The position numbers were made by a program, and so were the translations under genes. Positions 1-9,198 of a stretch of DNA of 38,819 nucleotides are shown here, piece after piece. The DNA is from an uncultured Candidatus Pelagibacter sp. (GTDB lineage: Bacteria > Pseudomonadota > Alphaproteobacteria > Pelagibacterales > Pelagibacteraceae). Positions within the stretch are counted from its first letter, which is position 1. Each line of letters starts with the position of its first letter. The notes below the pieces were generated by a model. It was not told the DNA's origin, searched no databases, and worked only from the letters and a program-made list of their open reading frames with translations. The stretch covers positions 1 to 38,819 of the forward strand of contig CAJQTO010000049.1 in assembly GCA_905620465.1 (NCBI GenBank). Reading direction: 5' to 3'.

Positions 1-29
1 AAAAAATAAATTTAAAAAATTAAAAAATA

Positions 30-212
30 TTGGAGTTTGGTGTTAATAAGGGTTGTTCGACATCTTTATTCTTAAGATTCTGCCAACAAACAAAGAGTAA
101 ACTAATTTCAGTAGATACCATTGATTGTTCAAAATTATTTAATGATAAAAATTGGAAATTTATAAAATGTAGAGATGATGAATTTATTAAAATTAATAAG
201 ATTGTAAAATGA
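30..212 (+). pseudogene. Fragment resembling the SAM-binding N-terminal part of a class I methyltransferase
   Basis: Translation KILEFGVNKGCSTSLFL...KLISVDTIDCS...NWKFIKCRDDEF resembles motif I/II of a Rossmann methyltransferase; in-frame TAA at 21-23 just upstream and TGA overlapping the moaA start; only about 60 aa. Confidence 0.45.
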
Positions 213-1201
213 ATAAACTTAAAGACACTTTTGGAAGAAAATTTCCCTACATAAGATTGTCTATTACTGATATTTGTAATTATAAGTGTACTTACTGTTT
301 GCCCCAAGGTTATAAAAAAACACCAGGAGATATGAGGAGTTTTATGACCGCTGAAGAAATATCAAGATTAACTAAAGCTTTAGCGGAACTAGGTGTTTGT
401 AAAATAAGGTTAACTGGTGGAGAGCCCACAGTTAGGAAGGATTTTTTTGATATCCTTAAAGATATGAAACAAAATTCAAATATTCCAAAAATAACAATGA
501 CTACTAATGGTTATCGTCTAGATAAGATTGCTAAACAATTACATGAAGTTGGTTTAGATGGAATTAATATTAGTATCGATAGCTTAAATAGAGAAACTTT
601 TAAAAAACTGACTGGGCATGATAGGCTTCCTGAAATTTTAGAAGGAATTAAAATTTTACAAAAACTAAATTTCAAAAATATAAAAGTTAACGCTGTTTTA
701 CTTAGAGGTATTAATGATTCTCACAAAGAATTTGAAAAATTTGGAAATTTTATAAAAGATAATAAAATTGATTTTAGATTTATAGAATTAATGCAAACAG
801 GAGATAATTTAGATTATTTTAAGAAAAACCATGTTTCTTCAAAGATATTTAAAGATTATTTAGAAAAAAATAATTGGGTATATCAAACATACGGCAAGGA
901 TGCGGGACCAGCATTAAATTTTATTCACCCTGAGTACAAAGGTAAATTTGGATTAATTGCTCCCTACTCTAAAGATTTTTGTAAAACATGTAATAGTTTA
1001 AGAGTTACTTCTAGAGGTGATTTAAGGTTATGCTTATTTGGTAACACTGGAATTAGTATCCGACATTTATTACAAAATAATGATCAAAAAGAAGAACTTA
1101 TAGATCTTATAACTAAACAACTACACCTTAAAAAAGAGTCACATTATTTAGAACTTGGAGACACGGGCATTACTAAAAATTTATCAACAACTGGTGGTTA
1201 A
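209..1201 (+). CDS. moaA: GTP 3',8-cyclase MoaA (radical SAM)
   Basis: CNYKCTYCLP radical SAM CxxxCxxC motif, LTGGEPTVRKD, C-terminal second Fe-S cysteines (FCKTCNSLRVTSRGDLRLCLF), C-terminal GG. Confidence 0.95.
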   Translation: MNKLKDTFGRKFPYIRLSITDICNYKCTYCLPQGYKKTPGDMRSFMTAEEISRLTKALAELGVCKIRLTGGEPTVRKDFFDILKDMKQNSNIPKITMTTNGYRLDKIAKQLHEVGLDGINISIDSLNRETFKKLTGHDRLPEILEGIKILQKLNFKNIKVNAVLLRGINDSHKEFEKFGNFIKDNKIDFRFIELMQTGDNLDYFKKNHVSSKIFKDYLEKNNWVYQTYGKDAGPALNFIHPEYKGKFGLIAPYSKDFCKTCNSLRVTSRGDLRLCLFGNTGISIRHLLQNNDQKEELIDLITKQLHLKKESHYLELGDTGITKNLSTTGG

Positions 1202-1747
1202 ATGAGTAATCTAAGATTTATTAATCAAAAAGAATTGAAAGATTGGGCTAAAGAAATTTTTAAAAAAAATTCTTTTAATATGGTGGATGTTTCTTCAAAA
1301 AAAGAAACATTTAGAAGAGCATTGGCATCAGGCAAAATTTATGTTGGTAAAGAAGTTTTTGATTTAATTAAAAATAAAGAAATGCCTAAAGGAGATCCAA
1401 TTACTTTAGCTGAAGTATCTGCAGTATTAGGTGTTAAAAAAACAAGTGAATTGATTCCTTTATGTCATCCTCTTCCAATAGATCACACAGCAACTAAAAT
1501 TATTATGCAAGAAGAAGATAATTCCTTAGAGGTGTTTTGTGTTGTATCTGCTGTTGCAAAAACTGGTGTGGAGATGGAAGCAATTATGGGAGTTAACACA
1601 GCATTAATTACAATTTATGATCTAAGCAAAATTGTAAATCCACATCTTAGAATTGATAATGTCAGATTATTAATTAAAGAAGGTGGAAAAAGTGGATTAT
1701 GGACTAATCCAGATGGACTTCCTAATTTCTTAGAAAATATTTTTTAA
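1202..1747 (+). CDS. moaC: Cyclic pyranopterin monophosphate synthase MoaC
   Basis: MVDVSSKKETFRRALASG, LIPLCHPLPI, KTGVEMEAIMGVNTALITIYD motifs. Confidence 0.93.
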   Translation: MSNLRFINQKELKDWAKEIFKKNSFNMVDVSSKKETFRRALASGKIYVGKEVFDLIKNKEMPKGDPITLAEVSAVLGVKKTSELIPLCHPLPIDHTATKIIMQEEDNSLEVFCVVSAVAKTGVEMEAIMGVNTALITIYDLSKIVNPHLRIDNVRLLIKEGGKSGLWTNPDGLPNFLENIF

Positions 1748-1750
1748 ATT

Positions 1751-2020
1751 ATGAAAATAAAACTTGAACTCTTCGGTACAAGTAGAGAATTTAGCAATAA
1801 AGATCATCTTGAATTTAATCTTAAAGAAAAAATCTCAATTAAAGATTTTAGAAAAGAAATAATTAATTATGTGGATCAAAATTTTAAAGGTAATGAGAAC
1901 TTTAAAAAAATTATAGAAACATCAGCATTTTGTTCTGAAAACAATAATATTGTTAATGATAATTATAAAATTATTAAAGATCAAAAAATTAGTATTATTC
2001 CACCTATTGGAGGTGGTTAA
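1751..2020 (+). CDS. moaD: Molybdopterin synthase sulfur carrier subunit MoaD
   Basis: Small ubiquitin-like protein ending IPPIGGG; between moaC and moaE. Confidence 0.88.
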   Translation: MKIKLELFGTSREFSNKDHLEFNLKEKISIKDFRKEIINYVDQNFKGNENFKKIIETSAFCSENNNIVNDNYKIIKDQKISIIPPIGGG

Positions 2021-2466
2021 TGCTCCATACTAAAATTATTGACATTAAAAAAGAAAAAATAAAAATCTCAAAAGCAGAAGCTTTTATTACTTCATCAAAA
2101 TTTGGTGCTTCAATTTTTTTTACAGGTACTGTCAGAAATATTAATGATGACAAAAAAGTTACAGGTATGACTTATGATAGCCATGATGAGTTGGTTATAA
2201 AAAGTTTTGAAGAAATATATAAAGAGACAGATAAGAAACTAAAAATAGAAGATAAAGCTGTATTTATTGAACACGTTAAGGGATATGTTGGTTTAGCTGA
2301 AATAAGCATTATTATCGCTGTTGCTTGCAAACATAGAGATCAAGCCTATTTTTTATCCAGATATATAATAGAAGAAATTAAAAAGAGATCTCCTATTTGG
2401 AAAAAAGAACATTATGAAAATAATGAAAGTAAGTGGCTAAAAGGAAACCCTATTCAAACAAATTAA
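2020..2466 (+). CDS. moaE: Molybdopterin synthase catalytic subunit MoaE
   Basis: FFTGTVRN, EHVKGYVGLAEISIIIAVACKHRDQAYFLSRYIIEEIKKRSPIWKKEHY motifs; 1-nt overlap with moaD. Confidence 0.9.
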   Translation: MLHTKIIDIKKEKIKISKAEAFITSSKFGASIFFTGTVRNINDDKKVTGMTYDSHDELVIKSFEEIYKETDKKLKIEDKAVFIEHVKGYVGLAEISIIIAVACKHRDQAYFLSRYIIEEIKKRSPIWKKEHYENNESKWLKGNPIQTN

Positions 2467-3031
2467 AATCTTTTTTTAAATCAAAATCTTTAAAAATTTT
2501 ATTTGTTGAAACTTTTATAAAATTTGTATTTTTTGATAGTCTTTTAACCATATATTTTGCTCCAATATCGCCTTTTATTTTTTTAAATTTACTCAAAACT
2601 TTAATGTTAAAACCAATTGGATTCCCTATTTTATCTTTATATTTTAAAGCATGAACTAAATTATCTTTTTTTAATATAGAATTATAGATTTTATTGATAT
2701 GTATTGAACGAACAAAAGGCATGTCTGACAGGACAACCATAAATCCTTTATCTTTTTTATTTATTTTTTTTAAGCCTGTTTTTATTGATGAGGATATTCC
2801 TTTTCTATAATTTTTATTAATTATCAATTTAATTTTTTTACTTTTTAAAATAATCTTTTTAATATGGCTGTGTTCAAAACCTAGAACGACTATTATTTTT
2901 TTAACTTTGCTTTTTACTAAAAACTTTAAAATATAGTTAATCAAAGGTTTATTTTTAAAATTCTTAATTAGTTTATTTTCAAATGGAATTCTTTTGGACT
3001 CCCCTGCTGCGAGTAAAATTGCAGATATCAT
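2450..3031 (-). CDS. Molybdenum cofactor nucleotidyltransferase, MocA/MobA-like
   Basis: N-terminal ILLAAGESKRI nucleotidyltransferase signature, VVLSDMPFV; MoCo/xdh context; 3' end overlaps moaE by 17 nt. Confidence 0.8.
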   Translation of the reverse strand: MISAILLAAGESKRIPFENKLIKNFKNKPLINYILKFLVKSKVKKIIVVLGFEHSHIKKIILKSKKIKLIINKNYRKGISSSIKTGLKKINKKDKGFMVVLSDMPFVRSIHINKIYNSILKKDNLVHALKYKDKIGNPIGFNIKVLSKFKKIKGDIGAKYMVKRLSKNTNFIKVSTNKIFKDFDLKKDFNLFE

Positions 3032-3066
3032 CTATTTTTAAATAATTGAATATGCACAAAGCTTTT

Positions 3067-3576
3067 TCATTTTTTGCACTCACCAATTGATCCTAAGCTG
3101 CACTTTTTACCATCAATCCAAGTTGCATTATTTAGATTTGCTCCTTCGAAACTTGCGTTTGTAATATTAGATCCAGTTAAATCAGATTCAAAAAGATTAC
3201 TATCTTTAAAATTAGCCTCTATTAAAGAAGCTCCTTTAAAATTAGCACGAGTTAAATTTGCACTAGTAAAATTTGTTTTTTCAAAATTACCTCCCTCTAA
3301 ATTTGTTTCATACAAATTTGCTCTAAAAAAAGAAGACTCAGCAAAATTACCATTACTTAAGTTTGAGTTCATCATTACACTTTTATCAAAATTTACTTTG
3401 ATAAAGCTAATAAAAGATAGATTAGAATTTGGTATATAGGCGCGACTTAAATCTTGTTCTTCAGAAAATTGACAATTTGAATAATCCACTCCATCAACTG
3501 GTGCATCATCACACCCTGCATTAACACCTACGCTAAATAACAAACTAAGAATTAATATACTTAAAATTTTTTTCAT
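3067..3576 (-). CDS. Secreted pentapeptide-repeat protein
   Basis: Signal peptide MKKILSILILSLLFSVGVNAG followed by A(N/D)LxxANFxxA pentapeptide repeats. Confidence 0.85.
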   Translation of the reverse strand: MKKILSILILSLLFSVGVNAGCDDAPVDGVDYSNCQFSEEQDLSRAYIPNSNLSFISFIKVNFDKSVMMNSNLSNGNFAESSFFRANLYETNLEGGNFEKTNFTSANLTRANFKGASLIEANFKDSNLFESDLTGSNITNASFEGANLNNATWIDGKKCSLGSIGECKK

Positions 3577-4253
3577 TTTTTATATGTTTCAGCTACCAAT
3601 TGTGCAATTATTGAGAGTGCTATTTCTGGTGCTGATTTTCCGCCTAATTTTATGCCAATTGGCCCATTAATCAAATTAATTTCATCGTTACTAAATCCAG
3701 CTTCTGTTAACCTTTGACATCTATTTGCGTGAGTTTTTTTGCTTCCTAATGCACCAATATAATAAAATTTTTTCTTTAGCGCATGTTGTAATGCTGGGTC
3801 ATCAATTTTAGGGTCATGAGTTAATGCAATTAAAGCTGTATTTGAATTTGTTTTAATTTCTTTAAAAGCTTCATCTGGCCACTTATTCAATATTTTCATA
3901 CCAGGAAATCTTTGTTCTGTTGCAAAATATCCTCTTGGATCAATAACGGCTATTTCAAAATTTAAACTTTTAGCATAATTGATAAGATATTGAGCAATAT
4001 GCACAGCTCCTACAATTATAACTTTAATTGGTCTAATATAAGTTTCTACAAATATATTTGTATCTTCAATAACACCATTTTTTTTATTTTTGTAAAAATA
4101 ATTTATTTGATCTTTATATTTTTCAAAATTTTTACTAATAGGTTTGTTTAATTCAAAAATTTCACTACTACTTGTTTCTAAATTTGTAACTATTGCAAAC
4201 TCAGATTTATTTTTTTTTTTGTTAATTATTTCTTGTAAAACTTTCAATTGCAT
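3573..4253 (-). CDS. XdhC/CoxF-type protein, C-terminal (NAD-binding-like) domain
   Basis: IIVGAVHIAQYLINYAKSLNFEIAVIDPRGYFATEQRFP, ALITHDPKIDDPAL, YIGALGSKKTHANR; typical XdhC C-terminal domain. Confidence 0.85.
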   Translation of the reverse strand: MQLKVLQEIINKKKNKSEFAIVTNLETSSSEIFELNKPISKNFEKYKDQINYFYKNKKNGVIEDTNIFVETYIRPIKVIIVGAVHIAQYLINYAKSLNFEIAVIDPRGYFATEQRFPGMKILNKWPDEAFKEIKTNSNTALIALTHDPKIDDPALQHALKKKFYYIGALGSKKTHANRCQRLTEAGFSNDEINLINGPIGIKLGGKSAPEIALSIIAQLVAETYKK

Positions 4254-4582
4254 TAATTTACCTGCTCTAAGTAAACTGCAATTTCACCGCCACAAGCAAG
4301 ACCAACTTCCCAAGCACTTTCGTTAGACACTTTAAATTCTATTTTTTTAAAAGGTTTATTGTCTTTAATAATTCCAATACATTCCCTGACAACAGCAGAC
4401 TCTACACATCCACCAGAAACTGATCCTGAAAAATCTCCATTTTCATTTACAATCATTCTGCTACCAGTAGGTCTAGGAGAAGATCCCCAGGTTTGAATTA
4501 CAGTTGCAAGTACTACTTTTTGATTTGCTTTTACCCAGTCATAAGCTTCTTCTAAAATTTTTTCATCAAATGAATTTTTCAT
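4253..4582 (-). CDS. XdhC/CoxI N-terminal domain protein
   Basis: VLATVIQTWGSSPRPTGSRMIVNENGDFSGSVSGGCVE motif; TAATG stop/start overlap with the downstream gene. Confidence 0.85.
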   Translation of the reverse strand: MKNSFDEKILEEAYDWVKANQKVVLATVIQTWGSSPRPTGSRMIVNENGDFSGSVSGGCVESAVVRECIGIIKDNKPFKKIEFKVSNESAWEVGLACGGEIAVYLEQVN

Positions 4583-4603
4583 TTGGAAAAATATAGATCT
4601 TAA

Positions 4604-5389
4604 CTAGCAAGCTTCAACTGCTTTCTTAGCATATGTCACTACCAAACTAGCTCTAAAATCTCCAGAAGCATGAATATCTGAGTTCATTTCTGAACTATCC
4701 AGTTTTATTCCATCTATGGCAGAGACTGAAAAACTATTTGATAAAGCTTTTGATAAATCTTTATCGACATAAACCACTGGTTTCGCTCCAGTAATTGCTA
4801 CATTAACTTCTTTTTTGTATTTTGCTAAATAAACTCCTACTATTGCATACCTAGATGCTGGATTTGGATGTTTTTGGTAGTTTGATTTATCTGGTATATT
4901 AAATACTACTGCCTCTATTATTTCACCTTTTTTTAGTGCGGTCTCAAACATCCCTTTAAAAAATTTTGCTGCTTCTATTTTTCTATTGTTCGTATGGATA
5001 ATTGCATTAAGTGCCATGCATGCAGATGGATAACATGCTGAAGGATCATTATTTGCTATAGATCCACCTACTGTTCCTCTATTTCTAACTTGAGCATCAC
5101 CTATTCCACCAGCTAACTTTGCTAAAGATGGTATTGCTTTTTTAACATCTTTGGAATTTGCTACCTCAGCATGTTTGGTTGTTGCTCCAATTGTAACTGT
5201 TTTTCCACTTACCTTAATTCCAGATAATTTTTTAATATGTTTTATATCAATTATATCTTTGTAAGTTGCTAATCCTAGTTTCATTGATGGTATACTTGTC
5301 ATTCCACCTGCTAAAAAGGCTGAACTAGTTGAGGCTAACTTTGAAGCTTCCTTAATATCTTTTGGTGTATGATAATTAAATGTTTTCAT
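4604..5389 (-). CDS. coxM: CO-dehydrogenase/xanthine-dehydrogenase-like FAD-binding medium subunit
   Basis: AFLAGGMTSIPSMKLGLATYKDIIDI, GGSIANNDPSACYPSACMAL FAD-binding motifs. Confidence 0.88.
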   Translation of the reverse strand: MKTFNYHTPKDIKEASKLASTSSAFLAGGMTSIPSMKLGLATYKDIIDIKHIKKLSGIKVSGKTVTIGATTKHAEVANSKDVKKAIPSLAKLAGGIGDAQVRNRGTVGGSIANNDPSACYPSACMALNAIIHTNNRKIEAAKFFKGMFETALKKGEIIEAVVFNIPDKSNYQKHPNPASRYAIVGVYLAKYKKEVNVAITGAKPVVYVDKDLSKALSNSFSVSAIDGIKLDSSEMNSDIHASGDFRASLVVTYAKKAVEAC

Positions 5390-5399
5390 ATATATCTCC

Positions 5400-7781
5400 T
5401 TAAGCTGCTTTAGAGTTGGGTTTTTTTAATGCTTTACAAGCTTTCCAAACTTTTTCTGCTGTTGCAGGCATTGTTATTTCCTGTCCACCTAATGCATCTA
5501 TAACAGCATTCATTATTGTTGGAGGTGAAGCAATTGCTCCTGCTTCTCCACAACCTTTAACTCCCAGTGGGTTTGATGTTGCATGAGTACAAGTAAAGCC
5601 CAAATTAAACTCAGGAAAATTATCTGCTCTTGGCATTGTATAATCCATGTAAGAGGCTGTAATTAACTGTCCTGTTTCATCATATTCGGTGTTTTCATGT
5701 AACGCTTGACCAATACCTTGAGCGATACCACCATGAACTTGTCCTTCAACAACTAAGGGGTTTACAATTCTACCAAAATCATCAACTGCTGTATATTTTT
5801 CAACTTTAACTTCTCCTGTTTCAGGATTAATTTCTACCTCTGCAATATGAGATCCGGCTGGAAAAGAAAAATTTGATGGGTCAAAAAAAGATGTTTCAAT
5901 TAAACCTGGCTCTTCACCTTCAGGTAATGGAGATTTAAATTCTGAATCTCTACTACCAGGTAAATAGCAAGCAAAAGCAATCTCACCTATTGTTTTCTTT
6001 TTATTTGATTTCGTTACAACAAATTCACCATCTTTAAAGTTTATTTCATCTTCGCTTACTTCGAGCATTTTTGCAGCAACTCTTTTTCCTTTAGCCACAA
6101 TTTTTCTACATGCATTTACAATAGCTATTCCTCCAACTGCTAGTGATCTAGAGCCATAAGTTCCCATTCCAAATGTTCCTTTATCTGTATCTCCATGAAT
6201 TACATCAACAACATCAAGTCCTACACCAAGTTCATCTGCTGCAATTTGAGCAAATGTGGTGTCATGACCTTGTCCATGACTGTGAGCTCCTGTATAAACT
6301 GAAACTTGTCCAGTTGGATTAAATCTAACTTCTGAAGATTCCCATAATCCCACTCCACACCCCAAAGACATAACAACGGCCGATGGTGCAATTCCACAAG
6401 CTTCAAAATAAGATGAAACTCCAATTCCTCTTAATTTTCCATTAGCTTCTGATTTTTTTCTTCTTACCTCAAACCCTTTATAATCAGACATTTGTTTAGC
6501 TTTTTCTAAACTAGCAACATAATCACCAGAATCTACTGTGTGAACTAATGTTTGTTTAAATGGAAATTCAGTTGGAAAATTTCTCATTCTTATCTCTGTT
6601 CTATCAATACCAAGTTCCATCGCAGCTTTTTCAACTAACCTTTCAATTGTGTAAGTCGCTTCGGGTCTGCCAGCTCCTCTATAAGCATCTACTGGTGCTG
6701 TATTTGTATAAACTGCTTTAACATTTGTATATGCAGCTGGGATTGTATAAACACCGGTTGCACAAGGGCCAAATAAATAAGTTGGTGTAACAGTTCCAAA
6801 CACTCTTGCATAAGCTCCAAGATTTGCAATCGTTTCATTTTTAAACGCTAAAAATTTACCATCGTTTGTTACAGCAAGTTCTGCATGGGTAACGTGGTCT
6901 CTACCATGGGTGTCTGTTAAAAAGGACTCTGTTCTTTCAGCAACCCACTTTATTGGTCTTTCAATTTTTTTTGAAGCCCAACTACAAACTATTTCCTCAT
7001 TATAAACATTAATTTTTGATCCAAAACCACCTCCAACATCTGGTGCTACTACTCTCAATTTATTTTCAGGTGCTACTCCACCAAATGCTGACATTATCAA
7101 TCTTGAAAGGTGTGGGTTTTGACTTGTGGTATATAAAGTTATTTCTTCAGATGCTGTATTATAATCCACAACACAAGCTCTTGGCTCCATTGCATTTGGT
7201 ACACACCTATTGTTAATTAAATCTACTTTTATAATTTTATCAGCTTTTGCAAAAGCTTCTTCAACTGCTTTTCTGTCACCTAATAACCAGTCGTAACAAA
7301 GATTTTTATCTATTCCATCATGAATAGTTTCTCCTTTCATTGCTTCTGCTGTATTGATCACACCTTTTAAAACTTTATAATCAACTTTAACTAAATCTAC
7401 AGCAGCTTTAGCTTCGTCCAGAGACTCTGCAAAAACAACAGCTATAGGCTCTCCTACAAAGTTTGCACTATCTTTAGCTAGAGGGGGGTTTGCTGGCACT
7501 TTCATCTCAGAGCCATCTTCACTTCTAATTGCCCATCCAGCAATTAAACCACCAATTTTATCAGCAGCAATCTCTTCTCCAGTTAAAATTTCCACAACAC
7601 CTGAAGCCTTTAAGGCTTTAGATATATCTATTTTTTTAATTTTTGCTCTTGCATGAGGGGATCTTACAAATGCAGCGTAGGTTTGGTTGGCAATATTAAT
7701 ATCGGCAGTGTACCTTCCTTTGCCTGTTAATAGTCTTTTGTCTTCTTTTCTTTCTACTCTTGAACCTACTAAACTAGCCAT
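5400..7781 (-). CDS. coxL: Xanthine-oxidase-family molybdopterin large subunit, form II CoxL-like
   Basis: DVGGGFGSK, AYRGAGRPEATY (form II signature), TGAHSHGQGHDT, GVKGCGEAGAIASPPTIMNA; substrate unknown. Confidence 0.92.
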   Translation of the reverse strand: MASLVGSRVERKEDKRLLTGKGRYTADINIANQTYAAFVRSPHARAKIKKIDISKALKASGVVEILTGEEIAADKIGGLIAGWAIRSEDGSEMKVPANPPLAKDSANFVGEPIAVVFAESLDEAKAAVDLVKVDYKVLKGVINTAEAMKGETIHDGIDKNLCYDWLLGDRKAVEEAFAKADKIIKVDLINNRCVPNAMEPRACVVDYNTASEEITLYTTSQNPHLSRLIMSAFGGVAPENKLRVVAPDVGGGFGSKINVYNEEIVCSWASKKIERPIKWVAERTESFLTDTHGRDHVTHAELAVTNDGKFLAFKNETIANLGAYARVFGTVTPTYLFGPCATGVYTIPAAYTNVKAVYTNTAPVDAYRGAGRPEATYTIERLVEKAAMELGIDRTEIRMRNFPTEFPFKQTLVHTVDSGDYVASLEKAKQMSDYKGFEVRRKKSEANGKLRGIGVSSYFEACGIAPSAVVMSLGCGVGLWESSEVRFNPTGQVSVYTGAHSHGQGHDTTFAQIAADELGVGLDVVDVIHGDTDKGTFGMGTYGSRSLAVGGIAIVNACRKIVAKGKRVAAKMLEVSEDEINFKDGEFVVTKSNKKKTIGEIAFACYLPGSRDSEFKSPLPEGEEPGLIETSFFDPSNFSFPAGSHIAEVEINPETGEVKVEKYTAVDDFGRIVNPLVVEGQVHGGIAQGIGQALHENTEYDETGQLITASYMDYTMPRADNFPEFNLGFTCTHATSNPLGVKGCGEAGAIASPPTIMNAVIDALGGQEITMPATAEKVWKACKALKKPNSKAA

Positions 7782-7797
7782 ATTAATCCTCCTTTAA

Positions 7798-8262
7798 TTA
7801 CATTTTTGATGCTGCTTCTTTAACAGCAGCTACAATATTTTGATAACCAGTACATCTGCAAATATTTCCCTCTAGCCACTCCCTAATCTCTGTATCATTT
7901 GGATTTTTTTTATTTTGTAAAAGGTCAATTGCACTCATAACCATTCCAGGTGTGCAAAAACCACATTGTAGTCCATGCATTTTTTTAAATGCTTCTTGCA
8001 TCGGATGCATTTTTCCATCCTTAACTAATCCCTCTATCGTTGTTACTTTTGAACCATTAATATCTGCTGCTAAGGTTGAACAACTTTTTATTGATTTACC
8101 ATCAACATGAACTACGCAAGCTCCACATTGACTAGTATCACACCCAACATGAGTGCCTGTTAAATTTAAATTATCTCTTAAAAAAACTGATAAGATTGTA
8201 TGATCGGGTACGTCTTTACTGACTTTTTTACCGTTAACTTCTATAGTTACTTTTGTCATCAA
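7798..8262 (-). CDS. coxS: [2Fe-2S] small subunit of the same molybdenum hydroxylase
   Basis: [20 protein letters not shown] and [12 protein letters not shown]...[13 protein letters not shown], two 2Fe-2S motifs. Confidence 0.95.
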   Translation of the reverse strand: MMTKVTIEVNGKKVSKDVPDHTILSVFLRDNLNLTGTHVGCDTSQCGACVVHVDGKSIKSCSTLAADINGSKVTTIEGLVKDGKMHPMQEAFKKMHGLQCGFCTPGMVMSAIDLLQNKKNPNDTEIREWLEGNICRCTGYQNIVAAVKEAASKM

Positions 8263-8348
8263 GCTTTCTCCTTCTCGATTAATTAGTAATTATAAATTAC
8301 ACCACAACGATAAGAGTTACTCAAGTTGAAAAAAAATAAACTTTCTAC

Positions 8349-8927
8349 TTATGCTAGAAAATAATATCCAGAAATTACCAAACAAATTGCAACTATTGAA
8401 TAAATTAATGTTTTATTTAAAGGTTTAAAAATATTTTTTTTTATTGAAGTAAGTTTTTCAATATTTTCATGTGATTTAGTTGTTGTTAGTTTAGGTGTAA
8501 TTAATTCTGAAAATTTTCCAAAAAATATATCTGCCATTTTTTTCGCAGTCATATCAATTAATCGTGAACCCACTTGGGCAATTTTACCACCTACATTTGC
8601 CTCAACAGTATAAGCAAGTTTTGTTCCACCCTCATGATCTTCAAGGCTTACCGTAGCTTCTCCTGACGCAAATCCAACTGGAGAATTTCCTGATCCCGTT
8701 ATTTTATAACTATTTGGTGGATTGAGATCTTTTAATTCTATGTCACCTGTAAAGGTTACATTAAATGGACCAATCTTATTTGTTGCTGTCGCAGTGAACT
8801 CTGTATCAGAATTTTTTTTTAATTCTTCGCATCCAGGTATAGCTTGTTTCAATACTTCTGGATCATTTAAAGCATCCCAAACTTTTTGTTTTTTTAAATT
8901 AATTTGATATAATCCAGTAAGTTTCAT
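8349..8927 (-). CDS. coxG: CoxG-family SRPBCC protein with C-terminal membrane anchor
   Basis: VWDALNDPEVLKQAIPGCEELKK; C-terminal LIYSIVAICLVISGYYFL hydrophobic helix. Confidence 0.85.
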   Translation of the reverse strand: MKLTGLYQINLKKQKVWDALNDPEVLKQAIPGCEELKKNSDTEFTATATNKIGPFNVTFTGDIELKDLNPPNSYKITGSGNSPVGFASGEATVSLEDHEGGTKLAYTVEANVGGKIAQVGSRLIDMTAKKMADIFFGKFSELITPKLTTTKSHENIEKLTSIKKNIFKPLNKTLIYSIVAICLVISGYYFLA

Positions 8928-8951
8928 TAATAATTTATATACTAATTAAAT

Positions 8952-9198
8952 ATGGATGATAATACAAAAAAAAAATTACAATCCGCAACCTTTGAAAGAT
9001 TGCTTCGTCATTTGGATGAGAGAAAAGATGTTCAAAATATAGACATAATGAATCTTGTAGGTTTTTGCAGAAATTGCTTATCTAGATGGTACAGGGAAGA
9101 GGCAGAAAAAAAAAGGTATCACAATTACCGATCCAGAGGCGAGAGAACTTATTTATAGGATGCCTTATTCTGAATGGAAAAAAAAATATCAAAAATAA
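8952..9198 (+). pseudogene. DUF1244-like protein, frameshifted at an A9 homopolymer
   Basis: ORF 8952-9158 reads FERLLRHLDERKDVQNIDIMNLVGFCRNCLSRWYREEAEKK; removing one A from the run 9106-9114 continues as GITITDPEARELIYRMPYSEWKKKYQK to a TAA at 9196-9198. Confidence 0.75.

Noticed and set aside
20-307. Minus-strand 95-aa ORF opposite moaA and the methyltransferase fragment
   Set aside because: Antisense to well-supported coding sequence, no recognisable motif; typical of spurious AT-rich ORFs.
3074-3439. Plus-strand 121-aa ORF antisense to the pentapeptide-repeat gene
   Set aside because: Its repetitive character is the mirror of the pentapeptide codons on the other strand; not an independent gene.
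3117-3440. Direct DNA repeats / CRISPR-like periodicity
   Set aside because: Explained by the 15-nt periodicity of pentapeptide-repeat codons; no spacers or cas genes.
3573-4582. The two XdhC-type ORFs as one frameshifted pseudogene
   Set aside because: They meet at a clean TAATG overlap, each carries a complete domain, and separate XdhC N- and C-domain genes are a known arrangement.
6221-7216. Short ORFs inside coxL on both strands (6221-6424 minus, 7016-7216 plus)
   Set aside because: Alternative-frame readings of a strongly conserved CDS.
5400-7781. Calling the cluster a genuine CO dehydrogenase (form I)
   Set aside because: The active-site loop is AYRGAGR, not AYxCSFR.
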